A stretch of DNA of 64,000 nt from Marsupella aquatica (taxonomy: Eukaryota; Marchantiophyta). Each line of letters opens with the position of its first letter. Position 1 is the stretch's first letter. The stretch spans positions 22,444,001 to 22,508,000 of the forward strand of contig OZ316894.1 of assembly GCA_973895155.1 (NCBI GenBank). The letters are read 5' to 3'. Shown here one piece after another: positions 36,140 to 48,170 of the stretch. Position numbers and translations under genes: made by a program. Below the pieces are notes generated by a model. It saw only the letters and a list, made by a program, of their open reading frames with translations, searched no databases and was not told the DNA's origin.

Positions 36140-36943
36140 CAGTTTTTTACTATTCTGTCCCCCAAACTGAGATCAATTATTAATCTATCTCCAAAATTAT
36201 TTTAATTGCTAGGTTGCCTTTACTATCCTGTCCCCCAAACTGAGATCAATTATTAACCTATCTCCAAAACTATTTTAATTGCTAGGTTGCCCCCCATTCT
36301 GTATATATGAGTTACTTTCACTGTTTTAGGTAATCCCAAGTGATTTCTCATTGGTGGATTGACACATAGTGAGGCACTATTGGCTCCACCTTACCCTGAC
36401 TGTTTACCCTCACCTGGCTGGCTCTTTCACATTTTTTTAATGAGTCCTACACTGAACATGGCTGGCCTGTCCCCCTCTCAATCCCAATGACCCAGCTAGA
36501 ATCAGGCAGTAGGCCCAAATGTGAGTTGTTTACACATGGAAAATATGTATACATTTGGGGCCTCTTTCCTTTAATTAGAGAAGTGGGAGTAGGGTGAATC
36601 ATTGGGACCGAAGGATCATCAGGCCCCTATGGAGTGTGGGACCCTATTTTTGAAGGAAAATTGAAGCACTCAGCCAACCAGGGTTGGGATTGAAACTTGC
36701 AGCCAGCCCTGCTCGGTGTAGGGCTTGTTAAAAAAATGGGAAAGCGTGAGCCAGGTGAGGGTGAACTCGGTCACGGTAGCACCTCACCACATGTTAGTCC
36801 ACTGATGAAAAATCAACTTGGGTTGACTAAAACAGCTAGTGTAACCCATATATACAGTCTGGGGGGCAACCTAACAATTAAAATAATTTTGGGGGTAGGT
36901 TGGTAATTTAGCTCAGTTTGGGGGACAGGATAGTAACAAGCTG
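36140..36943. mobile_element. Non-autonomous Mutator-like element with 10-bp target duplication
   Basis: It is 804 bp, bounded by the direct repeat TTTCAATTTA (36130-36139 and 36944-36953). The ends are inverted repeats of about 80 bp: CTGTCCCCCAAACTGAG and ATTTTAATTGCTAGGTTGCC on the left match, inverted, GGCAACCTAACAATTAAAAT and CTCAGTTTGGGGGACAG on the right. The left repeat is present twice in tandem (about 36140-36218 and 36219-36290). Termini are CAG...CTG. Long inverted repeats with a 9-11 bp duplication are the Mutator signature. The interior has no transposase. Confidence 0.85.
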
Positions 36944-36953
36944 TTTCAATTTA

Positions 36954-39319
36954 TTCAAAAGAGCATCTCTTCTATTTTATTTAGAGTATTATTGATTTGG
37001 TAGCCCAATGCCTATGTGTTTCATAAAAGATATGGTGATGAGATAAAAATATAGAGATGAGAAAGAAATTGATTGAGAAGAGAAAAATATGTCAAAATAA
37101 AAGAAAGATGTTAAAATGAGATACCATAGTTAATTAATTACCTCATCCAAATGTGATTTTGCAATCTTCTTCATAATGACCAGGTAAATAAGGGCCTTTA
37201 GCTTGCATTTTGAGAGGCTAATGTGGTCCATAATGCTCAGCTAGCATACATTAAAACACTTAAGATCTATGAGATATTTTCACTAATTTTAGAACATTAA
37301 TTAATAAACCCAAGGCACAGCTTTTTTCTGTTAGTTGATTTAGGCATTAAATGACACTATATTTGACCACTAAAGTGCCCTGGGCACTCAATTTGAGTTG
37401 AGAAGACTACTTTCTCAAGATCAATTGAGATATATGCTTTTCTCAACAAGGAACCCTAAGCTTTCTAGTAGTTCAGTCCTCTTTAGAATATTTGTCGCCC
37501 GATTTGTCAATGTACTTTCAAATAATTGGAAATCTTGGAGATTTCACTGAACTCTGAATTAGGCAAGTTTGAAATTAAAGGTTAATAACCTCATGACCTT
37601 GATGCAACTATCACCAAATGGAGAAGGGCAAAGCTTAAGCTTTCAGAAGATAGAAGTCCGATTAGGAAGGGAAGCTGGTAATCATGTTGTGTTGGACAAA
37701 TATGATAGATTTTACAACTTGCATTGTTTAGATTAGATTTTCTCACAAAATCACTATGGACACTATGACCCAAGCAATTTGACATTACTATTAGACCCGG
37801 TGTGGAGTGAGTATAGCGGGAGCAACCCATGGGCCCAGCTTTTTAGCCCCCACCATGCCGCGGTCTGCACACCCACAATCACAGCCCAGTGTTTTTTCCT
37901 CCCAAAGTCTACAGTCCTGTGCTCCACAAGCTAGTAGGACACACCCCGCCAAAACAGTGATTGGCCTGGTGAAACGTCTCTCCAAATGCTCTAGCAAGGG
38001 CACTGATGTTCACACTGCTGTTGACATTTTTTGGTCCGTGCGTGAAGGGGGATGGGTGAGGAAGCTCATCAGAGCACTCATGAATCCAAATACACAGGCT
38101 CCTCACCCAATTTGGCCACATTATTACACATAACTCTGTGGTAAGAGCACTCCCAGTAGTCCACTATCAGGCCCGGTGTGCACTGAGTATAGTGAGAGCA
38201 GCCCATGTGCCCAGCTTTTTAGCTCCCGCCATGCTATGGTCTGCACCACCAACATCACAGCCCAGTGTTTTTTCCTCCCAAGGTCCACAGTCCTTTGCTC
38301 CGCAAGCTAGCAGGGATGGGTAATTGTAACGTGCGAGCAAACAGTAAAAGTTTTCCTCGCACGAGCAATTTTTTTTTGCATGACCCCTATTTTTTTACAT
38401 CCAACTTCCTCGCTATATCAACTACCTGGTTGGTAACATCCCTTTTGGGGACTCTCCTTTTTGCTAGCAAGCTCGCTCGCCATCTGGAGTCTTTAAAAAA
38501 CACAAAATATAGAAATGGCAACAAAAAGCAAATGAATTTTGAAACCATTAGTGTCTTGCTAATAACATTTACTCACTATCAAAATCTACTCTTTGCTCCC
38601 AACATAGAATACCTCTAGGAGGGATACACCCCGCTCATCAGAAAGCTGATGAATCGAGCAGATACATGGGCTGCTCAGTGGTTAGCTAAACACCCAGCCG
38701 GCCTCCCCCACCCCCCCAATAGTGAGCTCTTTGGTGTGCACCCGTGGGAGTGGTCTAACCCCACTTGAGAGAAAGTGGAGAGGAGGCTGGGAGTGCTCAA
38801 CCCCCTTTGCAAGAAAGGGGGTGAAGAGGAATCAACGCCCCCACTCCCAGTCTGCACGAAATCCTCAGAAATGTACCTCCAGCAAATCAGGACTCGGATA
38901 ACAATCGGATTCAATGCAATTGGCTATGGCGGAGGATCACGATCAGGATCTCTTCCCTGTCTAGCTTTGGCCCCACTTCCTGAAGCATTTCCGCTCCTTT
39001 ACATGCTTTTCCGCTCCTTTACATCAAAAAAGCAGTGTAGCTCATCAGAACAGACTATTGTAGAATTTCTTAATCTTCCCTCGCGTTGTGTCCAAGGACG
39101 ATGAAAGATGGCAGCAATTGCAGCTTCGACTTCAGTTCTCGCGAGCTCTGAGGTTTTTGGTCCGATTTCTGGGTGCTCTGTTTTGAGATCGAGAGTGTGG
39201 ACTGAGGATGTCGGTGCGAGCTTCACGGTGAGGGTTTAGAAGCGCAATTCTCGCAGTAAAGCTCAAAATCGGACAGGGTCTACACTTCATCGGAGGCAAG
39301 CGAAGGCGGATTGGGCGAG
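36954..39319. other. Spacer with a ~142-bp direct duplication
   Basis: A segment from CCCGGTGTGGAGTGAGTATA to CAAGCTAGTAGG (about 37795-37937) recurs as a diverged copy at about 38172-38313 in the same orientation, sharing CAGCCCAGTGTTTTTTCCTC. A smaller tandem copy of TTTCCGCTCCTTTACAT lies at about 38989-39023. The final 250 bases are the probable promoter and leader of the gene at 39320. No other gene is recognised. Confidence 0.5.
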
Positions 39320-41035
39320 ATGGAAGCGTTGGCGAGTAGCTGCTGCTGTGCGAGAGGATCGGCGTTGGCAACAGAGTGGTCAGGACTGAAGAAGAAGCAG
39401 CAGGCAGGCAAAACTGCAGCTCCTGCCTGCGCTGGCGCTCGCCCGCAGGGGAAGAAGGCGGCTTCTGGGGCGGTGAGGATGGCGTTGGCTGTCGATCAAA
39501 AGGCTTATGTGACTACGAAGTCCGAGGAGATCTTCGCAGCTGCGAAGGTTTGTGGTTGTTCAACGCATGCTTCACATTGCTTGAATTGTCCGGAGGTTAC
39601 TTAGCTCCTAGTGCTGACCGATGTTTTTGTACTGCGGTGTGGCAGGAGCTGATGCCAGGAGGTGTCAACTCACCCGTGAGAGCTTTCAAGTCTGTGGGTG
39701 GTAGCCCGATTGTCTTCGACCGAGTGAAGGGCTCTCGGTCCTATGACGTGGATGGAAATGAATATATCGATTATGTGGGTTCCTGGGGCCCTGCCATCCT
39801 TGGCCATTGTGATGATCAGGTAAATATTTACGGAAGAGCCACACTAACAGTTCCTTCGATTCGGATTGTTTTGCAAATCTCTGTAAGGTTTACTGTTGAT
39901 TGTTATGCCAAATTTTGTTGCTCTGTTGGATCTCTGAAACGATTCTCGTTCTGCCTTGCATCAGATAAATGCAGCTTTGATTGAAACCTTGAAGAAAGGA
40001 ACCAGCTTCGGTGCTCCGTGTCTCTTGGAGAACCAGTTAGCCGAGTTGGTCATCGCAGCAGTCCCTAGCGTGGAGATGGTTCGAATGGTCAACTCCGGTA
40101 CTGAAGCCTGCCTGTCAATGCTCCGTTTGTGCCGAGCCTACACCAAGCGTGAGAAGATTCTCAAGTTCGAGGGCTGCTATCATGGTCATGCTGATTCTTT
40201 CCTAGTGAAAGCAGGGAGCGGTGTTGCCACTTTGGGTTTGCCAGATTCGCCTGGAGTGCCAAAATCATCTGCTGCAAGCACGCTGACAGCTCCCTACAAC
40301 AATCTCGCAGCTGTGGAGAAGATATTTGAGGAGAACCAGGGAGAAATTGCAGCTGTCATTCTGGAGCCAGTTGTTGGAAATGCTGGGTACATTGTCCCAA
40401 CTGTAGAATTCCTCAAGGGTTTGAGGGAAATTTCCACGAAGAACGGTGCTCTCCTCGTCTTTGATGAAGTCATGACAGGGTTCAGGATATCTTATGGTGG
40501 TGCCCAAGAGTATTTCGGCGTCACCCCTGACATCACAACCATGGGAAAAATTATTGGGGGAGGACTCCCAGTGGGTGCCTATGGTGGAAGGAGAGACATT
40601 ATGGAGTTGGTTGCCCCAGCGGGCCCTATGTATCAGGCCGGTACCCTCAGTGGAAATCCCTTGGCCATGACAGCTGGGATAGAGACCTTGAAGAGATTGA
40701 AGGCACCAGGAACATATGAGTACTTGGACAAAATTACGAAGAAGCTTGTTGAGGGACTGAGCGCAGCAGCTAAGGAAGCTGGACACGAGTTTACGTCAGG
40801 AAACATTAGGGGCATGTTCGGATTCTTCTTCCAAAATGGCCCGGTTCACAACTTTGAGGATGCTAAGAGGAGCGACACAGCCAAGTTCGCTAGATTCCAC
40901 CGAGCTATGCTAGCAAAGGGAGTATACTTCGCACCTTCTCAGTTCGAAGCAGGATTTACAAGCTTAGCTCATACGGAGGAGGATATTGCTTACACCATAG
41001 AGGCTGCCAAGGAGGTTTTCAAAGGAGGATTGTAA
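39320..41035 (+). CDS. GSA: Glutamate-1-semialdehyde 2,1-aminomutase, plastid
   Basis: This PLP enzyme converts glutamate-1-semialdehyde to 5-aminolevulinate, the precursor of chlorophyll and haem. Three exons (39320-39547, 39646-39819, 39965-41035) give 490 aa. Residues 1 to about 55 (Cys/Ala/Lys-rich, no acidic run) are a transit peptide. The mature part starts near [20 protein letters not shown]. Seen motifs include [31 protein letters not shown] and the PLP-binding lysine in [18 protein letters not shown]. The C-terminus [15 protein letters not shown] is typical. Length and order match the class III aminotransferase family throughout with no gap. The last exon carries about 70% of the protein. 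Confidence 0.97.
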
Positions 41036-41691
41036 TAGTTGGTCTGAATTCCATTAAACCTTGGGGCACCATGTTGGGCGAGTGGTTCACCACATCGTGT
41101 GGGTCTCTTCATCATCAAAGTACGCAAAATAGGGCTTTAGAAGGCCATTATCGTCTGACAGACAGAGAATTCCTCCGTATTTTGTAGATTGGGATGCGGA
41201 ATCCAAGGGCAATATGTGCCGAATTTCGTTAGGCATTACATCTCTCGCCCTGTCTCTCTCTATATATATCCACAAAAGGTAAGTTTACATTTGTGTTTCA
41301 CATGGATTCCAGAACTATGGTTGTCTTTGAATACCACTTACTTGAGCTAGCCGCCACTTCGATCAAGAAAGTCTCACCCTGATGGCGGCAATTGATTGAT
41401 GGAGAAGATTATGTTCTCAAGGCTGTACAATGTCTTCAAAAGCAGTTCATTGAACATAATCTTCTCCATCATGTTGAGGACGTAATGAACTGCCTTTGAA
41501 GACATTGTTGCTGCACCATATTCCTGAAGTTGGAGACATTGGGGGAAAAGGATGTGCAAATCGTGGTCGTGGTTGATTGTTGTTTGCGGAGCGGGCATAC
41601 TGGGTTTTCTTAAAAAACTGCTAGACAGCATCCGGCTTTTGAACTTCAAAAACTCCTTTGCACGTATTGACATGCATCATAGTAATGAAGA
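41036..41691. other. Convergent 3' region between GSA and kintoun
   Basis: It contains the 3' UTRs of both genes and an unusual interleaved inverted-repeat structure at 41398-41507. No ORF of note is present. Confidence 0.5.
41398..41507. repeat. Two interleaved inverted repeats (pseudoknot topology)
   Basis: Arm A, GATGGAGAAGATTATGTTC (41398-41416), is a perfect 19-bp inverted match to 41452-41470. Arm B (41428-41451, containing GTCTTCAAAAGCAGTTC) is a 24-bp inverted match with one mismatch to 41484-41507. The order is A-B-A'-B', so the stems cross instead of nesting. B and A' are directly adjacent. Confidence 0.9.
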
Positions 41692-42799
41692 CTATATCAA
41701 TAATGTTTCTCTATCATGCTCAACTCGGGGTTGATATTTAACGACTGGCAGAGTAATCTCAAGTTGATAGAGTGTCTTTTCTTTATCAAACTTTGCTTGA
41801 CCTCGGTCAGGATCCACGCGGTATTTGAAGGGCACCTGTTTTACGAGGCAGAACACACAACCCAAGTGATATACTTTTTATAATCATTGAAGTTGTAACG
41901 AGACCATTCAACTTTGACGTCTTTGGCACACACTGAAGCATGGACTTGATTCACTGTTTCCTTCCTTGGGCCTAGCTGATTCTCATTAGGGGTAAGCTAC
42001 ATATTCCTGTCATATTGTCTGAATTTAGGAGGGTAGAGAATTATTGACCTTGAGATTGAATCTTCCCGGGACAACCAACGCTACTTCAGAGTTGGCAACA
42101 TCCAGCTTAATGTCCGACAGCTCGACCTGGAATCCACAGTCAACAGAAAGGTCAACACAAAACTTTGGCAAATGGGGAAGCCATAGCTAATTATAAAATG
42201 AAGTTCTTCTTTGGTTGAGGCAAGCAGAGGACAACTAACCACTCCTGGGAGGTGCACATGCAATACAATATCCTTCACCTCATCTTTGCCAACTTTGAGG
42301 TTGGCTTTATCTTCCCTGCATAACATGGACAAGAACAATTGCAAATTTAAACTGGGTTTTATGCTTTGTCTATTTCAGTATCTCCTCGTGCTCTGTAAGA
42401 CATACGAGGAACTCTCACATCCAAACTGTCGTGGGAAAGCTTCCCGATTACCTTATTTGAGAATGTTTGATTACTGGGAGGTCCTCGGGTTGCCAAAACG
42501 TGCAGGCTATATGTGTAGTTCAATCAAACTATGTGTGATTTGTATGGCAGTGATGCTTCGAGATACGTGAGCTAGGCACCGTTTCTGGAGTCATTTGCGT
42601 CCTGTGTTTTACTTGATTTCTATTCTGCGAGGCCTTCGATGATCCAATCTTCGTCAGAACCCTCGTCTAATACTTAGTGAACTGAAACAGTGGGAGCCAA
42701 TACCTATTTCTGGTGAAAAGATTTATAGCTCTGACAAGATCAACTGAGGAAAATGCAATAATGACAGCCTTGCATATGACTTATTGGATCAAAGTGAAC

Positions 42800-42869
<70 letters not shown>

Positions 42870-45661
42870 CTTTGTGTCTTAGATGACACAAAGATTTAGA
42901 ATTATGAATCATCTCCTCCACTTTTCCCTTCTAGCTGCTTGCCTTTAATGAGCTAAAAACATATCTCAACAACTGCAGATGCCTGAAGTGGAGAATACCA
43001 GAATTGTGTCAGGTCTAAGTGGTTTCGGTAAACTAGTTTGTACTTGGGCTCCACCTCCTGAGCTGGTTTCCTTGAATCATCAAAAACAGGCACCATTGTC
43101 GAATTTTCAGGGACGGAACTGAGATTTGGCAAACTATTACTGTCAGCTTGTAGATTTGATCCGCAAGAGCTGGAAAGTTTTTCTGACGATTCGAAGGTCG
43201 AACATTTGTGCATGCTTTGGGGGTCCACTTTGTTGTTTGCATTTGCACTTTGATTGCTCGAGTCACATGAAGTTCTTGGAGTATTGTTCTCAGATCTTGA
43301 GCCAGTAGGGAAAAACGAGTTGGGGTGCTTACTATCAGGTTGCATCTTCTTGCCTACAAATAAGTTTCAAGTTTCCCACCAGCTCTGAAGAAATCAGTTG
43401 TTTTTCTTAGGGTCTATCGTAACTTAGTATTGAGAAGATGGTAGCATATAAAGACGATGTCATTTGAAATTAATCGATTAATACAGTTTACATCGTAGAC
43501 TATCTTTCGATGGATGGCTTGTCTGACAGATGCATTTTGACTCTCTGGAGTAATCAAATCAACACAGACAGCAGTTCACCTTTTGCTTCCTTTGCTGTAC
43601 TCGATGTATTTGCTGGAGAGGGAAACTTTGAGATAGTGAGCATCCGTGGTTCACCGCTTAAACCTTTGTGTTTCAACCTGGGTAGGATAAATTCTGCAGC
43701 ATATATAAACTTCTATCACCTGCAGGTGACCTGATTTCATAAATGCAAATTTGTGCTCGAATGTAACGCAGGCAATGCTCAAAAGCTCTATCTATCTAAA
43801 GGAAGCTCACTGTGCAAATGGTCATCTTGCTTCATAGTCACCGTAGTAGATACTAATGTGTCATTCTTACCCTGGGAAAGTTTCACACCACGCTGCTTCT
43901 GAATGGCATCAATTGCAGTGTCCACTACAAATTTCTTGAATCGATACTCCTTGACAGCAAGTTTATATGTCTCAGTATTGACTACAAAATCATGGACATC
44001 ACACTCGGCTCCCCCTGAGAATGAACTCGAGTTAAAAGTCTTTACTGGTGACGAGCGAAGATGGTATGAAGGAAAGAACTGAGTTCGGAACCCCAAAACC
44101 CTTCATGTGATGCTATTTAACAGTGCAAAGATACCTCATTCTCTCTAGCACATCAGTTAACTCATTGCTCATCCAGAGCCTCATTTGAAAAAGCTACCTT
44201 TGTCCGTTGCCTTCAGAGGCGGAGCCAAACTATAAGGAACATCCCACTCGGTCCCACTTTTGTCTGGTCTTTCTTTTCCACTAGCTTCCTTAATTTTATC
44301 TGAATGACAGATATTGATGAAAACCTGCCATACATTGCCCTGTAAGATGACCGTCAAGAGAACAGGCTGATTTGACTTGTTACAAATAAGGAAAGAGGAC
44401 ATGATACAACTGACTCCCAATTTTATTTTTTTGCTTATCTTTGTTGTTGATTGTTACTTTTCATCAGTCCATCGCTCCACTTACAATTTGACTAGCCTTG
44501 GGACTTGAGCGTTCGTTTGGTTTGCATTTTGAGGGCTTGGAAAAGAGCATAGTGACCAGATACGTGAGAGGATTATGTCGATGCATCTGTACTAGTGTAT
44601 CCTTCACCTGAGACTGTTACTCTGGTTATCAAATTTGTTCAGTTACAGACCCGCATGTCGTTTATACTTCGGGTCGTCTTATCCCAAACTTAAGATCATA
44701 TTGACTCCATACCTTCATTCCGGTCTCTTCATGCTTTGTCTTGGCACAAAACCCTGCTGTTGGAATGAGTAGCTCCTTTCCGTCAGGGAACCCCGGCACT
44801 TTCTCTCCTCTTTTCTCGGCCTCTTTGAGGGCAGTCTCCATTTCCTGACAGTTTTCCAAATAATAAAGAGGCCGGAACAAATGCCTAAGTACCTACATTC
44901 TTCTAAGCTACATATGAATCCCATAATGGAGGTAGCGGCATCAAAGGAGACTTGAGAGGAGACTGAATGAAGTCAAGAGAAAGTAGATGAGAGAAATTGA
45001 GAAATGGATAACTCTGGCATAACTATACACCACTGACTGCGTTGAATAAAGAAGCAGCAGCTTCGTAACCGTTTGAAACTGAAACTCAATCGCAAAAAGG
45101 AGTTTCGGGTTAAGGGACCATTCTGAAAAATTATGACGTTGGTCACCTCTTTGTTCTTTGGATCTGATATCTCGTGTGCATATTCTGCAAACATCTCCAT
45201 GAACTTCGGGTCCCGCATTAGTCTTGTCATGTTCTTCGTTTCCTGATTTTCCGAAAGTACAGTACTTGGTGAGGAGCGACAGTCGAATTCAGGGTTGAGA
45301 CAACAAATCAGCACGCTAAATGATTGTCTCGTCGGAAAGGTCGTAAAGTAAAGTAGAAGCCTAACTTTGATGTCTTTGCAAAGTTTGCAAACTCTGAGCA
45401 GCAAGCAGGGTAGCGGGCGCAATTCAGTAAGAACCTCCAGTTTGTTACCATAAATGATGGTCTGAAATAAAAGGTTGGGTAAAAAATAGCAAAACCGAGC
45501 CTCAATCTCCGTGAGATAAGTTTGTGAGGCAGAAGAGTGTCTCGTGGCTATTCGATAGTCATTCTGATTTGGAACAAGTCCCTGAATATGGGTTTTAAAT
45601 TGGTAACAAATGGAGGTACCTCAGGTGACAAATTCATCTTGCTCAGATCGGGTGCCTCCAT
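41692..45661 (-). CDS. KTU: Kintoun/DNAAF2 dynein arm preassembly factor (PIH1-CS)
   Basis: Kintoun is a cytoplasmic HSP90 co-factor that folds axonemal dynein heavy chains before transport into cilia. Nine minus-strand exons (45620-45661, 45147-45242, 44713-44844, 44198-44324, 43871-44014, 42999-43353, 42240-42315, 42049-42126, 41692-41835) give 397 aa. The N-terminus (RDPKFMEMFAEYAHEISDP) and PIH1 domain (DGKELLIPTAGFCAKT, VFINICHSDKI, WDVPYSLAPPLK, FKKFVVDTAIDAI, QRGVKLS) follow kintoun order. A Ser/Asn-rich linker then leads to YKLVYRNHLDL and a CS-like domain (VHLPGV, VELSDIKLDVANSEVALVVP, FDKEKTLYQLEITLPV). It is shorter than animal kintoun, lacking the long C-terminal tail. Another PIH protein (MOT48-type) is the main alternative. 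Confidence 0.88.
42803..42867. repeat. (AG)n microsatellite in kintoun intron 6
   Basis: An uninterrupted AG dinucleotide run of about 65 bases lies inside the intron 42316-42998. It reads as a (CT)n pyrimidine tract in the transcript, roughly 490 bases before the 3' splice site. Confidence 0.95.
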
Positions 45662-46457
45662 CTCCTCCCCTTAGACCCCACACCTAATTGGCAGATCAAA
45701 ATTCTGCTCTCGATACTGGATCAATTATCTACAATCAGAGGCAGCTTCTCGTCAATAAATCCTGTGGGATAGAACTTTAATTAATTTCGACACTCCAGTT
45801 CCTCAATTACAACTCAGGCTTCCAGTGCATTAAAGGTCTTCCGTCTGTAAAATGCAGAAAAAATCAAGAAATGTCCGGAATTCTCCATCACTCCAACCCC
45901 CCTGGCCGCAGAGCACATCCTTCCCCTCTCTTGAATTCTGCTAACACACCTACTTGAAGACATTGAATCATCCACCGGTCCAGGTGCAAGTGAAAACACT
46001 AGCGTTCCTTCCAATCCAAGTGAAAAGCAAACTGAGATTAAGAAATTCAATAGACAACAGAATGTAGCAATCAGGTGCAAATTTACGGCCACACTGCGGA
46101 CTCTAAGCACACGAGTAGTGGTTATTGATTTCAAGAAGAGAATGGGTGTGACGTACAATATAACGGTTCAATACGAACCCATTGTTGATGCTCAGGCAGA
46201 ACAAGATTGCCCAATCAGATGCAATTCTCAAGCGTCTGAATTGAATTGCAGCCACACTGCACTGATGATTACAAAGATCGGTCACAAAATTTGCTCAACT
46301 CAATGCCCGTCGTGATTGTTCTCTTCGTAATTTTGGGTGCTTTTATGAAGAAGAATTCACATTCCAGATTCGTATTTGTGAACTTTTGAAACTTCTCCTC
46401 TACTTTTACTAAAAGCTGAAAAAATAAAACTAGTATTTGGGACCTTTGAAACTTCCC
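45662..46457. other. Kintoun upstream region
   Basis: The promoter side of kintoun and spacer; no other gene recognised. The sequence at about 46384-46430 (TTTTACTAAAAGCTG then AAAAAATAAAAC) recurs at about 46691-46718 on the other side of a MITE. Confidence 0.4.
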
Positions 46458-46676
46458 AGAGAAATACTTGATGGACCCCCAAAAATGCAAAGTGTTACTT
46501 GATGGACCCATAAAAAAAATACTTGATGGACCCCAAAAATGCAAAGTGTTACTTGATGACCCATGAGTAATCCAGACAATTGATAGATCTCAAATCAATG
46601 TACCCAAAAGCTCATGGGATAGGGGACCATCAAGTAAGACATTTCAATTTAGGGGTCCATCAAGTATATCTCTCAC
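46458..46676. mobile_element. MITE copy B, ATACTTGATGGACCCC terminal inverted repeats
   Basis: The left end ATACTTGATGGACCCC (46464-46479) is the perfect inverse of GGGGTCCATCAAGTAT at the right end. The right end extends to ATCTCTCAC, which inverted matches the left end of copy A at 13877. The first ~35 bases are repeated in tandem inside the element. It is non-coding. Confidence 0.75.
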
Positions 46677-46869
46677 ACTTCTCTTGTACATTTACTAAAA
46701 GTTGAAAAAATAAAAACTCCCTTTTAAGTGTAGTAAGTCTTTGTTAGGAGTGCATTATGGACAATAATAGCCCCTCAAAACTAGAGATGAAGCTCTCATG
46801 CTCTCATGTGCCAATCCATTATATCCCACAATGCCATTATATCCCACAATGCCATGTTGTAAGCATAAC

Positions 46870-48170
46870 TTTACTATAATTATAGCATGTTCATCTTGGA
46901 ACATACTTGATGTTTTGTCTTGGAATGATATGTAAGTGGACAAAATATGAGGGTAGAACTAGAATACATATTAAGTGTGAGTGTGATAAATAATATAAGT
47001 AGAGCACATCTTATTTATAAATCTACAAGCTAGAGTTGGGGCCTAGGTTTCTAGAGTGAAGCCTTTAGAGAGTAACTCCATGGTTCATCATGTGTATGAG
47101 AAAACTCATGACTATGATCTATGTCAAATAATAGTCATGCATATTTTTTGTCATGATTTCTATTTATATTAAATAATGAGCTCTATGGCCCCACCATAAC
47201 ATATGTGCATAGAAAAGAGTATGGTATGTTATATATGATTATTAAAATGATAACATGCATGATAGTTTTTTAATCATTTCATTAACTTTCAAAAAATTTG
47301 AATAGGAATATATTTTGGTGACATTTTCATTGTTCTCCCCACTATTCTAGTTCAAAGAATGGGTAGTTGGGGCTAGTGCAAAGAAAAGCACTTAGCCAGT
47401 GACTAATGAAAAGTACAATCAAGTTCTATGACACAAAAGGTGGACCTGCAAACCAACTGGCTTTGGTCAGTTGGCCAGAGGATGAGCCTAGAACCGAGAG
47501 GTCCCAGGTTCAATCCTCCCTCCACACATAAGGTGTGTGTGTGTGTGTGTGTGTGTGTAGTGGTGGGAGTATTGATTATCTCCCCTCAGCCTTGGTTGCC
47601 CACTTTGGGTTCTGGTTTAATCCTCTCTCCCTCCTGGTCTGCTCCGTGTCGGATCCCTGGGTATTGTCCCCTTGTGACTGCCCTACATAGAAATGCATGC
47701 TCCAAAGCAGGACGTCTATCCTCTGTTGGATGGGCCTGCTTTCAGTTTTCAAGGCAAAAAAAAGGTGGACCTGCACTTATTAATTCAATGTGCGGCCTTA
47801 TTAATGACACTCAATTCAAGAAAAACCATAAACTTGGGAAAGAAAACCAAGAGGGAACTTAACACACTATGTGTCCATGTTATTTATAATCATTTCTCTC
47901 ACTCATGAGAATACTTAAAACCTTTGTTCAAGTGGTAGAAATTAAGCCATTGGTTTCACATTCTTGAAATCTAATAGAACAAAGTTTAAAAATTAAGAGG
48001 GCTGCCAAAATAAGTTCAAAATTCTCTAGGATACCAAAAATCAAAGGTTTCCAAAAATTAATGAAAACATCTATATGATACAAAGGATGCCCGTTGGTAA
48101 GGCACATTGAACTCAAAATACATGACACAAAAAATCTGAATAAGACAAAATCTGAAAGGTGGATTCACCA
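46870..48170. mobile_element. Dispersed AT-rich element, second copy, with nested SINE
   Basis: Segments match 28107-28810 (CATCTTATTTATAAA, CTAGAGTGAAGCC, ACCATAACATATGTGCATA, GGGGCTAGTGC) and 10731-11290 (TAGCATGTTCATC, CATTTCTCTCACTC, GAATAAGACAAAATCTGAAA, GGTGGATTCACC). So one family is present at least three times, each copy with different deletions. No coding sequence or unambiguous ends are seen. A SINE at 47451-47759 interrupts it. Confidence 0.55.
47451..47759 (+). mobile_element. tRNA-derived SINE, copy B, flanked by 16-bp target duplication
   Basis: The perfect direct repeat AAAAGGTGGACCTGCA (47435-47450 and 47760-47775) brackets it. The tRNA-like head has an A-box-like TTGGCCAGAGGATGAGCC and a good B box in GGTTCAATCC. 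The body with TTTAATCCTCTCTCC, TGGTCTG and GTCGGATCC matches copy A. A (GT)13 tract at about 47533-47558 has grown inside. The 3' end is CAAGGC plus an A run. Confidence 0.88.
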
